A DNA stretch of 64,000 nt from Vibrio sp. BS-M-Sm-2. Its GTDB lineage: Bacteria > Pseudomonadota > Gammaproteobacteria > Enterobacterales > Vibrionaceae. The notes below the pieces were generated by a model. It was not told the origin of the DNA and searched no databases. It worked only from the letters and a program-made list of their open reading frames with translations. Positions 1 to 9,918 of this stretch are shown here, one piece after another (the first letter of the stretch is position 1; each line of letters begins with the position of its first letter). The stretch covers positions 1,860,001 through 1,924,000 of the forward strand of contig NZ_CP167894.1 of the NCBI RefSeq assembly GCF_041504345.1. The letters are read 5' to 3'. Made by a program: the position numbers and the translations under genes.

Positions 1-2258
<2,258 letters not shown>

Positions 2259-2294
2259 CGATCACTGACGGTAATACTTGAAGAGTAATCTTTT

Positions 2295-2327
2295 GTGCAG
2301 CTATATTTATATAGCTGCACTTTTTAT
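2295..2327 (+). terminator. Rho-independent terminator of fadBA
   Basis: A perfect 10-base stem, GTGCAGCTAT with ATAGCTGCAC, closes a short AT loop and is followed directly by TTTTTATT. Confidence 0.9.
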
Positions 2328-2393
2328 TACTCGACATCCAACAATACATAGATTCGTTCACCGAATTTAGCGAAAGAAAATCACTACTTACAT

Positions 2394-2412
2394 CTATGCA
2401 CAAAACGCATAG
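2394..2412. promoter_or_regulatory. Inverted repeat upstream of acuI, candidate operator
   Basis: CTATGC and GCATAG are exact inverted repeats separated by 7 bases, about 90 bases before the acuI start. The string CATAGATTC also occurs twice as a direct repeat, starting at 2347 and 2408. The arrangement looks like a regulator site; no regulator is assigned. Confidence 0.35.
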
Positions 2413-2499
2413 ATTCAATGTTGATGTTTCATTATTTTTTCTCGGATGATTCAACTACAGTTACTTCAGTTTCCTAATATTTCTCCCATGGAGCAGATC

Positions 2500-3480
2500 A
2501 TGTTTAAAGCACTTGTACTAAACCAAGAAGACAAAAAAACTATCGCATCAGTTTCTCAAATTGAAGAGTCTCAATTACCAGAAGGCAACGTGAAGATCGA
2601 TGTAAGCTACTCTTCTTTGAACTACAAAGATGGTTTGGCGATTACAGGTAAAGGGCGCATTGTTCGCAACTTCCCGATGGTTCCTGGTATCGACCTTTCT
2701 GGTGTGGTTTCACAATCTGATGACCCTCGCTACAAAGCGGGCGACGAAGTAGTTCTGACTGGTTGGGGTGTTGGTGAAGGTCACTGGGGTGGCATGGCTG
2801 AGAAAGCAAGCCTAAACGGTGACTGGTTAGTGCCTATGCCTAAAGGTCTAAACGCGAAAAAAGTAATGGCAATCGGTACTGCTGGCTTCACCGCTATGCT
2901 TTGTGTGCAAGCAATCGTAGATGCAGGCATCAAGCCAGAAGACGGGGAAATCCTAGTAACAGGTGCAAGTGGCGGCGTAGGCAGTGTGTCTATCACTCTA
3001 CTAAACCAACTAGGTTACAAAGTAGCAGCAGTAACAGGCCGAGCTTCAGAAAACGGTGAACTACTAAAATCACTAGGCGCGACACGCATTGTTGAACGTG
3101 CTGAACTAGAAGAACCAGCTAAACCACTAGAAAAACAACTGTGGGCTGGTGCTATCGATACTGTAGGTAGCAAAGTACTTGCAAAAGTATTGGCGCAAAT
3201 TGATTACAACGGTGCAGTTGCGATGTGTGGTCTAGCAGGCGGTTTTGACTTACCAACAACAGTAATGCCATTCATTCTACGTAACGTTCGTCTACAAGGT
3301 GTTGATTCTGTAATGTGCCCTCGTGAAAAACGCATTAAAGCGTGGGAACAGCTGGCTGAGCTACTACCAGAATCTTTCTACGCTCAAGCAACCACAGAAG
3401 TGTCTTTAGACGGTGCAATTCAAGCCGCAGAAGACATCACTAACGGTCAAATCACTGGTCGCGTTGTTATTAAACTGTAA
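2500..3480 (+). CDS. acuI: AcuI/YhdH-type acrylyl-CoA reductase (NADPH), MDR family
   Basis: This 326-residue medium-chain dehydrogenase/reductase resembles YhdH/AcuI, which reduces acrylyl-CoA to propionyl-CoA and so detoxifies acrylate; in marine bacteria this links to DMSP breakdown. Visible features are the N-terminal MFKALVL strand, the SSLNYKDGLA segment, the NADPH-binding Rossmann motif VTGASGGVGSV around residues 148-158, and the closing ITGRVVIKL typical of the family. No zinc-binding cysteine set is seen. The ATG at 2500 is chosen because GGAG lies six bases upstream and the family begins MxALVL; an in-frame ATG at 2446 would add 18 unmatched residues. It is monocistronic. Family membership is sure; the substrate is inferred. 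Confidence 0.88.
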   Translation: MFKALVLNQEDKKTIASVSQIEESQLPEGNVKIDVSYSSLNYKDGLAITGKGRIVRNFPMVPGIDLSGVVSQSDDPRYKAGDEVVLTGWGVGEGHWGGMAEKASLNGDWLVPMPKGLNAKKVMAIGTAGFTAMLCVQAIVDAGIKPEDGEILVTGASGGVGSVSITLLNQLGYKVAAVTGRASENGELLKSLGATRIVERAELEEPAKPLEKQLWAGAIDTVGSKVLAKVLAQIDYNGAVAMCGLAGGFDLPTTVMPFILRNVRLQGVDSVMCPREKRIKAWEQLAELLPESFYAQATTEVSLDGAIQAAEDITNGQITGRVVIKL

Positions 3481-3509
3481 TTGTGAATTAAACTCCCGTA
3501 ACCCAAAAT

Positions 3510-3542
3510 AACAAAGGGCTGATAGTAATCAGCCCTTTTGCG
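3510..3542. terminator. Bidirectional terminator between acuI and the lysR gene
   Basis: AAAGGGCTGAT and ATCAGCCCTTTT form an 11-base stem around a 4-5 base loop, with A-rich and T-rich flanks. It can serve acuI on the plus strand and the convergent LysR gene on the minus strand. Confidence 0.8.
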
Positions 3543-3583
3543 TTTTTGTCATTTAGGTCGAGTGAGTCCAAACTAAGTCTCAA

Positions 3584-4525
3584 TTAACCCAAACCTACAT
3601 CCGCAATCCGTTTTTGAATCAGCTCGCCACACTCTTCTTTGACCACTCTTCTTAACCATTGCTGTGAAGCAGAAGAGTCGCAACGAGCATGCCAGATCAG
3701 TGAGTAATCAAACGGCATAAACTCAAATGGCAACGGTTTAACGACTAAGTCATAACGCTCTGCTACCAAATAAGCCAAATCAGCAGGTACTGTGATCACT
3801 AATGGCATTCTATCGACAATCGCTAATGCCGCTTCAAGATGATAAGCGCGCAGCACCATTTTACGAGGCTGTTGATTAGCTAAAGCGTTGTCTAATAAAG
3901 ATTTAACACCATCACTGATCGCAATCATCGCATGAGGTAAAGAAACATAATCCTCAAGGCTTAAAGGCTGCTCGGCCAATGGGTGTTTTTTAGATAACAA
4001 ACACGATACACCAACCGGTCCCAAGACCTCTTGATGAAGTGGTGCAATGCTGCCACTCGGACGACAAATCGCCATATCAACACGTTCGGTACTGAGCTGC
4101 TTAAACAAATGCTCATGCTGCAGCGGTGCAAATTCCAAAGAGATATTAGGCGCTTGCTCGTAAATTTTCGGCAGGGCATAAGGCAATATGGTTTGCATCG
4201 CGTAGTCAGTGGTCGCAATCAGGAAGCGCTCACTGCAGTAATAGGGGTCAAAATCACTCGGGCTAAGTAATTGGCGAAAAGACTCCAAAGGTTGATCAAT
4301 GCGCTGACTGATCTCGAGGGCTTTCTTGGTAGGAATAAGGTGCTGACCTTGGCGTGTAAACAGCGGATCGTTAAGTAGTTCTCTTAAGCGCCCTAACACT
4401 CGACTGGTTGCCGATTGACTTAAGTTAAGACGAAGCGCGGCTTGGCTAACACTGCCCTCTTCAATCAATACTTTTAAGGCGACCAGTAAATTCAGGTCTC
4501 TACGATAGATGTCTTCTAATTCCAC
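3584..4525 (-). CDS. LysR-family transcriptional regulator (NodD/LeuO-like effector domain)
   Basis: A 313-residue LysR-type regulator. Residues 1-65 hold the winged helix-turn-helix (RRDLNLLVALKVLIEEGSVSQAA, then LNLSQSATSRVLGRLRELLNDPLF), followed by a linker helix and a periplasmic-binding-protein-like effector domain to the C-terminus. The DLNLL start is typical of the NodD/LeuO/SyrM branch. It is convergent with acuI, and its upstream neighbour is a small membrane-protein gene on the same strand, so no divergent target gene is obvious. The target and inducer are unknown. I do not recognise a specific orthologue. Confidence 0.88.
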   Translation of the reverse strand: MELEDIYRRDLNLLVALKVLIEEGSVSQAALRLNLSQSATSRVLGRLRELLNDPLFTRQGQHLIPTKKALEISQRIDQPLESFRQLLSPSDFDPYYCSERFLIATTDYAMQTILPYALPKIYEQAPNISLEFAPLQHEHLFKQLSTERVDMAICRPSGSIAPLHQEVLGPVGVSCLLSKKHPLAEQPLSLEDYVSLPHAMIAISDGVKSLLDNALANQQPRKMVLRAYHLEAALAIVDRMPLVITVPADLAYLVAERYDLVVKPLPFEFMPFDYSLIWHARCDSSASQQWLRRVVKEECGELIQKRIADVGLG

Positions 4526-4587
4526 GCCACTTACCTAGCTGTATACAATTATCATTGGTCACTAAGTTGTTTATAGCATGCTTTAGA

Positions 4588-4613
4588 TAAAAAAAATCCC
4601 GCAATTACGCGGG
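4588..4613 (-). terminator. Terminator of the small membrane protein gene
   Basis: Read on the minus strand, CCCGC, a GTAATT loop and GCGGG are followed by A and a run of eight T. It lies 69 bases beyond the small gene that ends at 4682. Confidence 0.8.
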
Positions 4614-4681
4614 GAAGCCCAAGAAAATCTGGGGATAGTGTCGGAATGTTGTCGTATCGGAATTTGCTTGTTGTATCCGGG

Positions 4682-4867
4682 TTAGTGCTCTTGCTCCTCG
4701 GCTATGCCTTGCCAACGGCGCATCTCTACCCAAATACCAATAATCGTTGCTACTATGCCAAAGATTGGCATCAGTGAGGTCTCTGTCGATGAGCGTAGTA
4801 CTAACGCACAAAAAGAAATAAAACAGAGAACCGAATAAATTGTTAATCTATCTAATCCTGTCAACAT
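4682..4867 (-). CDS. Small two-helix membrane protein, unknown function
   Basis: A 61-residue protein with two hydrophobic stretches, roughly residues 9-26 (YSVLCFISFCALVL) and 31-45 (LMPIFGIVATIIGIWV), ending in a charged tail rich in E, R and H. The ATG at 4867 is preferred because AAGGAG sits five to six bases upstream; an in-frame GTG at 4873 would overlap the spacing needed by that ribosome-binding site. A clear terminator follows at 4588-4613. The good ribosome-binding site, hydrophobic pattern and terminator support a real gene, but I do not recognise a family. Confidence 0.65.
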   Translation of the reverse strand: MLTGLDRLTIYSVLCFISFCALVLRSSTETSLMPIFGIVATIIGIWVEMRRWQGIAEEQEH

Positions 4868-5016
4868 CGCCACTCCTTAGCTAGTTGCCTTTGTTTCAAG
4901 TTGTTATCAACTTGTTAACTAAGTTATAGGAAATGATTCTGTTTGCCAAGCACTTATTGCATATTTTTTCTGCAGACGTATTATTCACTCGTTAGATAGA
5001 TATAGAGATACAAACC

Positions 5017-5268
5017 ATGACATTCAAACCTGAACTGGCAACCCATACTTTAGAAGCTGAAGGCCTGCGTTGCCCAGAGCCAGTAATGATGGTCAGGAAG
5101 ACAATTAGAAACATGCAGGATGGCGATGTGTTACTGGTAAAAGCTGACGACCCTTCGACAACTCGAGATATTCCGAGCTTTTGTCGATTCATGGATCACC
5201 AGTTGGTAGGCCAAGCAACAGAAACGTTGCCTTACCAGTATTTGATCAGAAAGGGATTGGAGGCGTAG
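5017..5268 (+). CDS. tusA: Sulfurtransferase TusA
   Basis: TusA accepts persulfide sulfur from IscS and passes it to the TusBCD relay for 2-thiouridine synthesis in tRNA; it also affects sulfur use elsewhere. The 83-residue protein has the family signature [13 protein letters not shown] with the active Cys19, the same position as in E. coli TusA (81 residues). The rest is the compact SirA-like fold ending YQYLIRKG. It is monocistronic, with a long hairpin terminator shared with the convergent gene. Older annotations call it SirA. Confidence 0.95.
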   Translation: MTFKPELATHTLEAEGLRCPEPVMMVRKTIRNMQDGDVLLVKADDPSTTRDIPSFCRFMDHQLVGQATETLPYQYLIRKGLEA

Positions 5269-5291
5269 CGCCCCACCGACTATCAAGTATC

Positions 5292-5350
5292 AAAAAAGCC
5301 GCTGGTACCTTATGTTCTTAAACAGAACTCAGAGTACCAGCGGCTTTTTG
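5292..5350. terminator. Bidirectional terminator between tusA and the convergent membrane protein gene
   Basis: GCCGCTGGTAC pairs with GTACCAGCGGC across 25 bases that hold an inner GTTCT/AGAAC hairpin. The outer stem has AAAAAA on the left and TTTTT on the right, so it can work in both directions. Confidence 0.88.
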
Positions 5351-5351
5351 T

Positions 5352-5606
5352 TTATTCGCTTCTAGACTTGTTTTGCAGATGCTCCAGCTGATGCTGAATT
5401 TCTCGGATATCTTTGCGCATCGGAATAATATGCGCGACCCGAATCCAAGCCTCTACCGCAAGCGCAGTCATGATGATGGCACCCGCGACCATTGGCAGCC
5501 ACATGTCCGTCAACACCATGCCTAATAATGTAAGTGCAAGACCAAAGGTAAATAGATAACTTTGGCTTTGTGGAGTAATACCCATATAACGCGTCAACAT
5601 AATCAT
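5352..5606 (-). CDS. Small membrane protein with C-terminal helix, unknown function
   Basis: An 84-residue protein with two predicted membrane segments, about residues 15-32 (SYLFTFGLALTLLGMVL) and 36-53 (LPMVAGAIIMTALAVEAW), followed by an amphipathic charged helix MRKDIREIQHQLEHLQNKSRSE that could form a short coiled coil. The first codons read MIMLTRYMG, so a start at the third codon is also possible. It shares the tusA terminator. I do not recognise a named family. Confidence 0.7.
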   Translation of the reverse strand: MIMLTRYMGITPQSQSYLFTFGLALTLLGMVLTDMWLPMVAGAIIMTALAVEAWIRVAHIIPMRKDIREIQHQLEHLQNKSRSE

Positions 5607-5757
5607 GCCCTCGTGTTCTTAACTCACAAGATTAAAATATCATGACAAGTATGACAGTTATATGTCCGTTCGCTCGATAAACCCCACAATACTGTAAGAG
5701 TATGACCTACAACACATTACTCTACTGATTGAGTATAATAAGACTCAATACCACCTA

Positions 5758-6312
5758 TCAATAGAAAGCCGCAGCGATAGCTAAACCCACGAATAACAAG
5801 GCTGTGATCTTACGAATCAGATCAAGAGGCATCTTATCAGCAGACAGCTTACCGATGATCACCACAGGCACATTTGCCAGCAACATACCAATGGTTGTAC
5901 CCAGAATCACCCACGCTAATGCATCCGCATATTGAGCCCCTAGGATAGAGGTCGCAATTTGGGTTTTATCGCCGATCTCAGCAATAAAGAAAGCGATAAA
6001 ACTGGCGACAAACGGTCCTCGGTTTGAGATCTGTTCATCGTCATCTAACTTATCGGGAATCAAAATCCAGCCAGCCATCGCAATGAAACTGACCACCAGC
6101 ACCCACTTTAATACTTCAGGTGAAAGATAATCAGCAACCACGACCCCGAGCCATGCTGCAAGGGCATGATTGGCAATGGTGGCAAAGAAGATAGCTGCGA
6201 TGATAGGTATCGGCTTGCGATATCGACTGGCTAATAAAAGTGATAGCAACTGAGTCTTATCACCGATCTCGGCTAAGGCGACAGTTGTAATTGAAATTGC
6301 TAAAACGCTCAC
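5758..6312 (-). CDS. mneA: Manganese exporter MneA (TMEM165/GDT1, UPF0016 family)
   Basis: A 184-residue inner-membrane protein with about six hydrophobic segments in two homologous halves. Each half carries the family's E-x-G-D-K-T motif: VALAEIGDKTQ near residues 12-21 and FFIAEIGDKTQ in the second half. In this family these motifs bind the transported cation; the Vibrio cholerae member MneA exports Mn2+. I place the start at the GTG at 6312 (MSVLAISITTVALAE), where homology begins. An in-frame ATG at 6372 lies inside a leader hairpin and would add 20 residues without transporter character. The yybP-ykoY riboswitch upstream supports a manganese role. Confidence 0.88.
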   Translation of the reverse strand: MSVLAISITTVALAEIGDKTQLLSLLLASRYRKPIPIIAAIFFATIANHALAAWLGVVVADYLSPEVLKWVLVVSFIAMAGWILIPDKLDDDEQISNRGPFVASFIAFFIAEIGDKTQIATSILGAQYADALAWVILGTTIGMLLANVPVVIIGKLSADKMPLDLIRKITALLFVGLAIAAAFY

Positions 6313-6325
6313 GACATGCTCATTT

Positions 6326-6375
6326 GGGATGGGGATTATTATATTTAACCAAAGACAAACCTCGCGCCCCATCCC
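6326..6375 (-). promoter_or_regulatory. Leader hairpin between riboswitch and mneA (likely expression platform)
   Basis: On the minus strand GGGATGGGG pairs exactly with CCCCATCCC over 32 intervening bases; the 3' arm ends 13 bases before the proposed GTG start. No T run follows, so translational control is more likely than termination. This role is inferred from position. Confidence 0.55.
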
Positions 6376-6395
6376 GGTTCACGATGCTTGTCTAT

Positions 6396-6517
6396 GGTCT
6401 TGCTAAGCACCACCAAGGTGGTGGTTGCCTCGAACGCCATGATGATTTTGCATCAATTATGTTGACGAACGAACTCATTCAATAGGATATGAATAAGTAA
6501 GCTACTCCCCAAAGACC
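6396..6517 (-). ncRNA. yybP-ykoY (manganese) riboswitch aptamer
   Basis: Read on the minus strand, the P1 stem is closed by GGTCTT at the 5' end and AAGACC at the 3' end. Just inside the 5' arm is the invariant TTTGGGGAGTAGC segment of this class. Further in come GTCAACAT and the ATGGCGTTCGAGGCAACC segment, with a variable hairpin ACCACC/GGTGGT, then AGCAAGACC. These match the conserved L1 and L3 loops and P1 closure of the yybP-ykoY family as seen before E. coli mntP and alx. The class senses Mn2+ and switches on Mn efflux genes, which fits mneA immediately downstream. Confidence 0.9.
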
Positions 6518-6732
6518 GCGAGATTTTAATAGCCCATGCTTTCAAACACAAGTGTCAAAGTTATCAAAATATCCACTTGTGCCGAAAAACAAAGATTAAA
6601 GGCAAAAAAATCCACTAAACGACATTTTAGACCACTAATTAAACAAGATTACCCCTACTCGCTTTACCAATATCTCGGTATACTCAGAGGTTATTTTTAT
6701 CATTCATTTAAAAGAATCGCGCGAACCTGACT
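6518..6732. other. Divergent upstream region of mneA leader and glyQS; no gene
   Basis: AT-rich spacer that must hold the promoters for the mneA leader (minus) and glyQS (plus). A TATACT resembling a -10 element lies at 6679-6684, but I see no good -35 at 16-18 bases from it. A 64-codon open frame here has no ribosome-binding site or family character and I do not regard it as a gene. Confidence 0.5.
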
Positions 6733-7647
6733 ATGCAAAAATACGATATCAAAACCTTCCAGGGAATGATCCTCGCGCTGCAGGATTACTGGGCACAAAA
6801 CGGTTGTACCATTGTTCAACCACTAGATATGGAAGTAGGTGCTGGCACCTCTCACCCAATGACATGTCTACGTGCACTTGGCCCAGAGCCAATGTCTACG
6901 GCATACGTTCAACCTTCTCGTCGTCCGACCGATGGTCGTTACGGTGAAAACCCGAACCGCCTGCAGCACTACTATCAATTCCAAGTAGCTCTAAAACCTT
7001 CTCCAGATAACATCCAGGAGTTGTACTTAGGCTCTCTTGAAGTTCTTGGTGTCGACCCGCTTGTTCACGACATTCGCTTCGTTGAAGATAACTGGGAAAA
7101 CCCAACACTAGGCGCATGGGGCCTTGGTTGGGAAGTATGGCTAAACGGTATGGAAGTGACTCAATTCACTTACTTCCAACAAGTTGGCGGTCTTGAGTGT
7201 AAGCCTGTAACAGGTGAGATCACTTACGGTATCGAGCGTCTAGCAATGTACATCCAGGAAGTAGATTCTGTTTACGACCTAGTATGGAACATAGCACCAG
7301 ACGGTTCTAACGTAACTTACGGTGACATCTTCCACCAAAACGAAGTTGAGCAATCAACCTACAACTTCGAGCACGCAGACGTAGATTTCCTATTCACTTT
7401 CTTCGACCAGTGCGAGACAGAGTGTAAAGAGCTACTTGAGCTTGAGAAGCCACTTCCGCTTCCAGCTTACGAGCGCATTCTAAAAGCAGGTCACGCATTC
7501 AACATCCTTGATGCGCGCAAAGCTATCTCTGTAACAGAGCGTCAACGTTACATCCTTCGTATCCGCAACCTGACTAAATCAGTTGCTGAGGCGTACTACG
7601 CGTCACGTGAAACGCTTGGCTTCCCAATGTGTAAGAAGGACAAATAA
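6733..7647 (+). CDS. glyQ: Glycine--tRNA ligase alpha subunit GlyQ
   Basis: GlyQ carries the class II aminoacylation core of the alpha2beta2 bacterial glycyl-tRNA synthetase. The 304-residue length matches E. coli GlyQ (303). Family segments seen are [36 protein letters not shown] near the N-terminus (motif 2 region) and [24 protein letters not shown] (motif 3 region). It begins with ATG and the next gene glyS starts two bases after its stop, so the two subunits are translationally coupled. Confidence 0.98.
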   Translation: MQKYDIKTFQGMILALQDYWAQNGCTIVQPLDMEVGAGTSHPMTCLRALGPEPMSTAYVQPSRRPTDGRYGENPNRLQHYYQFQVALKPSPDNIQELYLGSLEVLGVDPLVHDIRFVEDNWENPTLGAWGLGWEVWLNGMEVTQFTYFQQVGGLECKPVTGEITYGIERLAMYIQEVDSVYDLVWNIAPDGSNVTYGDIFHQNEVEQSTYNFEHADVDFLFTFFDQCETECKELLELEKPLPLPAYERILKAGHAFNILDARKAISVTERQRYILRIRNLTKSVAEAYYASRETLGFPMCKKDK

Positions 7648-7649
7648 TC

Positions 7650-9716
7650 ATGGCGAAGAATTTTCTAATTGAACTGGGTACGGAAGAGCTTCCACCAACA
7701 GCACTTCGTTCTCTAGCAGAAGCATTTGCTTCTAACTTTGAAGCAGGTCTTAAAACGGCTGAGCTTTCTCACGAAGGCATCAAGTGGTACGCAGCACCTC
7801 GTCGTCTAGCACTTAAAGTAACAGCACTGGCTGAAGGACAAGCAGACAAAGTCGTTGAAAAACGTGGTCCTGCTGTTTCTGTTGCATTCGATGCTGAAGG
7901 CAACGCGACTAAAGCAGCACAAGGTTGGGCTCGTGGTAACGGCATTACTGTTGATCAAGCTGACCGTCTAAAAACAGACAAAGGCGAGTGGCTTCTTTTC
8001 AAACAAGAAGTGGCTGGTAAACCTGTTCAAGAATTGGTGATGGACATCGCTGCGAAAGCACTAGCAGGCCTACCAATCCCTAAAGCAATGCGCTGGGGTA
8101 ACTCAGACATTCAATTTATCCGTCCAGTGAAAACACTGACAGTACTACTAGGTGATGAACTTGTTGAAGGCGAAATCCTTGGCGTAGCATCTGCTCGTAC
8201 TATCCGTGGCCACCGTTTCATGGGCGAACAAGAGTTCACAATCGATTCTGCTGACCAATACCCTGCGATCCTAGAAGAGCGCGGTAAAGTAATGGCAGAC
8301 TACGAAGCGCGTAAAGCGATCATCCTTGCTGACTCTCAAAAAGCGGCAGCAGCGGTTGGCGGTAAAGCTGACCTAGAAGATGACCTTGTTGAAGAAGTAA
8401 CGTCTCTAGTTGAATGGCCAGTAGTACTTACAGCGAAGTTTGAAGAAGAGTTCCTAAAAGTACCTTCTGAAGCTTTGGTTTACACCATGAAGGGTGACCA
8501 AAAGTACTTCCCTGTTTACGACGAAAACAAGAAGCTACTTCCTAACTTTATCTTCGTATCAAACATCGAGTCTAAAGAGCCTCGTCACGTTATCGAAGGT
8601 AACGAGAAAGTGGTACGTCCGCGTCTTGCTGATGCTGAGTTCTTCTTCAACACCGACCGTAAGCGTCCGCTAATCGATCGTCTTGCTGAGCTAGACCAAG
8701 CTATCTTCCAGAAGCAGCTTGGTACTATCAAAGACAAAACAGACCGCATCACAGAACTTGCTGGCTACATCGCCGAGCAAATCGATGCTGACGTTGAGAA
8801 ATCTAAGCGCGCAGGTCTACTGGCGAAGTGTGACCTAATGACATCTATGGTATTCGAATTCACGGATACACAAGGTGTAATGGGCATGCACTACGCGACT
8901 CATGATGGTGAAGACGAGCAAGTTGCACTAGCACTTTACGAGCAGTACATGCCTCGTTTCGCTGGTGACGATCTACCAAGCACAGGTATCTCTTCTGCAG
9001 TTGCAATGGCAGACAAGCTAGACACTATCGTAGGTATCTTCGGTATAGGCCAAGCACCAAAAGGTTCTGACCCATTCGCGCTACGTCGTGCATCACTAGG
9101 TGTACTACGTATCATCGTTGAAAACGGCTACAACCTAGACCTAACCGATCTGATCGGTAAAGCGAAAGAGCTACTAGGCGACAAGCTGACTAACGAAAAC
9201 GTAGAAGCTGACGTTATCGACTTCATGCTAGGTCGTTTCCGCGCATGGTACCAAGATGCTGGTTTCAGCGTTGATATCATCCAAGCGGTACTAGCACGTC
9301 GTCCAACTAAGCCAGCTGACTTTGACCAACGCGTTAAAGCGGTTTCTCACTTCCGTGAACTGGAAGCAGCAGAAGCACTAGCAGCAGCGAACAAGCGTGT
9401 AGGTAACATCCTTGCGAAATTCGATGGCGAGCTACCAGCTGAAATAGACCTAACGCTTCTTCAAGAAGACGCAGAGAAAGCACTGGCTGAAAACGTTGAA
9501 GTAATGACAGAAGCACTAGAGCCTGCATTCGCAACAGGCAACTACCAAGAAGCCCTAAGCAAACTTGCTGACCTACGTGAACCTGTTGATGCATTCTTCG
9601 ATAACGTAATGGTGATGGCTGATGACGAAGCGCTTAAGAAGAACCGTCTAACGCTACTGAACAACCTACGTAACCTGTTCCTACAAATTGCTGACATCTC
9701 TCTACTGCAAAAATAA
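7650..9716 (+). CDS. glyS: Glycine--tRNA ligase beta subunit GlyS
   Basis: GlyS is the tRNA-binding subunit of glycyl-tRNA synthetase. At 688 residues it matches the E. coli subunit (689). It starts [20 protein letters not shown], the family N-terminus, and contains the central HD-like region and a C-terminal DALR-type anticodon-binding domain, ending [16 protein letters not shown]. Codon use is that of a highly expressed gene, as for glyQ. A GAAA-loop terminator follows. In Vibrio cholerae glyS is next to avtA; here about 16 kb of other genes separates them. Confidence 0.98.
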   Translation: MAKNFLIELGTEELPPTALRSLAEAFASNFEAGLKTAELSHEGIKWYAAPRRLALKVTALAEGQADKVVEKRGPAVSVAFDAEGNATKAAQGWARGNGITVDQADRLKTDKGEWLLFKQEVAGKPVQELVMDIAAKALAGLPIPKAMRWGNSDIQFIRPVKTLTVLLGDELVEGEILGVASARTIRGHRFMGEQEFTIDSADQYPAILEERGKVMADYEARKAIILADSQKAAAAVGGKADLEDDLVEEVTSLVEWPVVLTAKFEEEFLKVPSEALVYTMKGDQKYFPVYDENKKLLPNFIFVSNIESKEPRHVIEGNEKVVRPRLADAEFFFNTDRKRPLIDRLAELDQAIFQKQLGTIKDKTDRITELAGYIAEQIDADVEKSKRAGLLAKCDLMTSMVFEFTDTQGVMGMHYATHDGEDEQVALALYEQYMPRFAGDDLPSTGISSAVAMADKLDTIVGIFGIGQAPKGSDPFALRRASLGVLRIIVENGYNLDLTDLIGKAKELLGDKLTNENVEADVIDFMLGRFRAWYQDAGFSVDIIQAVLARRPTKPADFDQRVKAVSHFRELEAAEALAAANKRVGNILAKFDGELPAEIDLTLLQEDAEKALAENVEVMTEALEPAFATGNYQEALSKLADLREPVDAFFDNVMVMADDEALKKNRLTLLNNLRNLFLQIADISLLQK

Positions 9717-9772
9717 GCACGAGTGAGACAGGTGCTCTAAGTCCAACTCAGAGTAACCAAAGGTAAACACCC

Positions 9773-9802
9773 AAAGGGAAGCGAAAGCTTCCCTTTTTGT
9801 TT
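9773..9802 (+). terminator. Rho-independent terminator of glyQS
   Basis: AAAGGGAAGC and GCTTCCCTTT form a 10-base stem closed by a GAAA tetraloop, followed by a T run (TTTTTGTTTTT). Confidence 0.92.
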
Positions 9803-9918
9803 TTGTGAACCAAGCATTTGTTTGTAGAGGTGTTATTGATTATCTGAATGAATCAGCGCTCAGACTGTAGAGGGCATTGTTTGCTATAACTGACCTGTTT
9901 ATTCAGGGGAAGGGAACA

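Noticed and set aside
4605..4811. 68-codon frame overlapping the small membrane protein
   Set aside because: It overlaps the terminator and is a shadow of the better-supported frame at 4682-4867.
6313..6372. Longer mneA start at the ATG at 6372
   Set aside because: The extra codons lie in the riboswitch expression-platform hairpin and have no transporter character; family similarity starts at the GTG at 6312.
6536..6730. 64-codon open frame before glyQ
   Set aside because: No ribosome-binding site and no family features; the region must carry the glyQS promoter.
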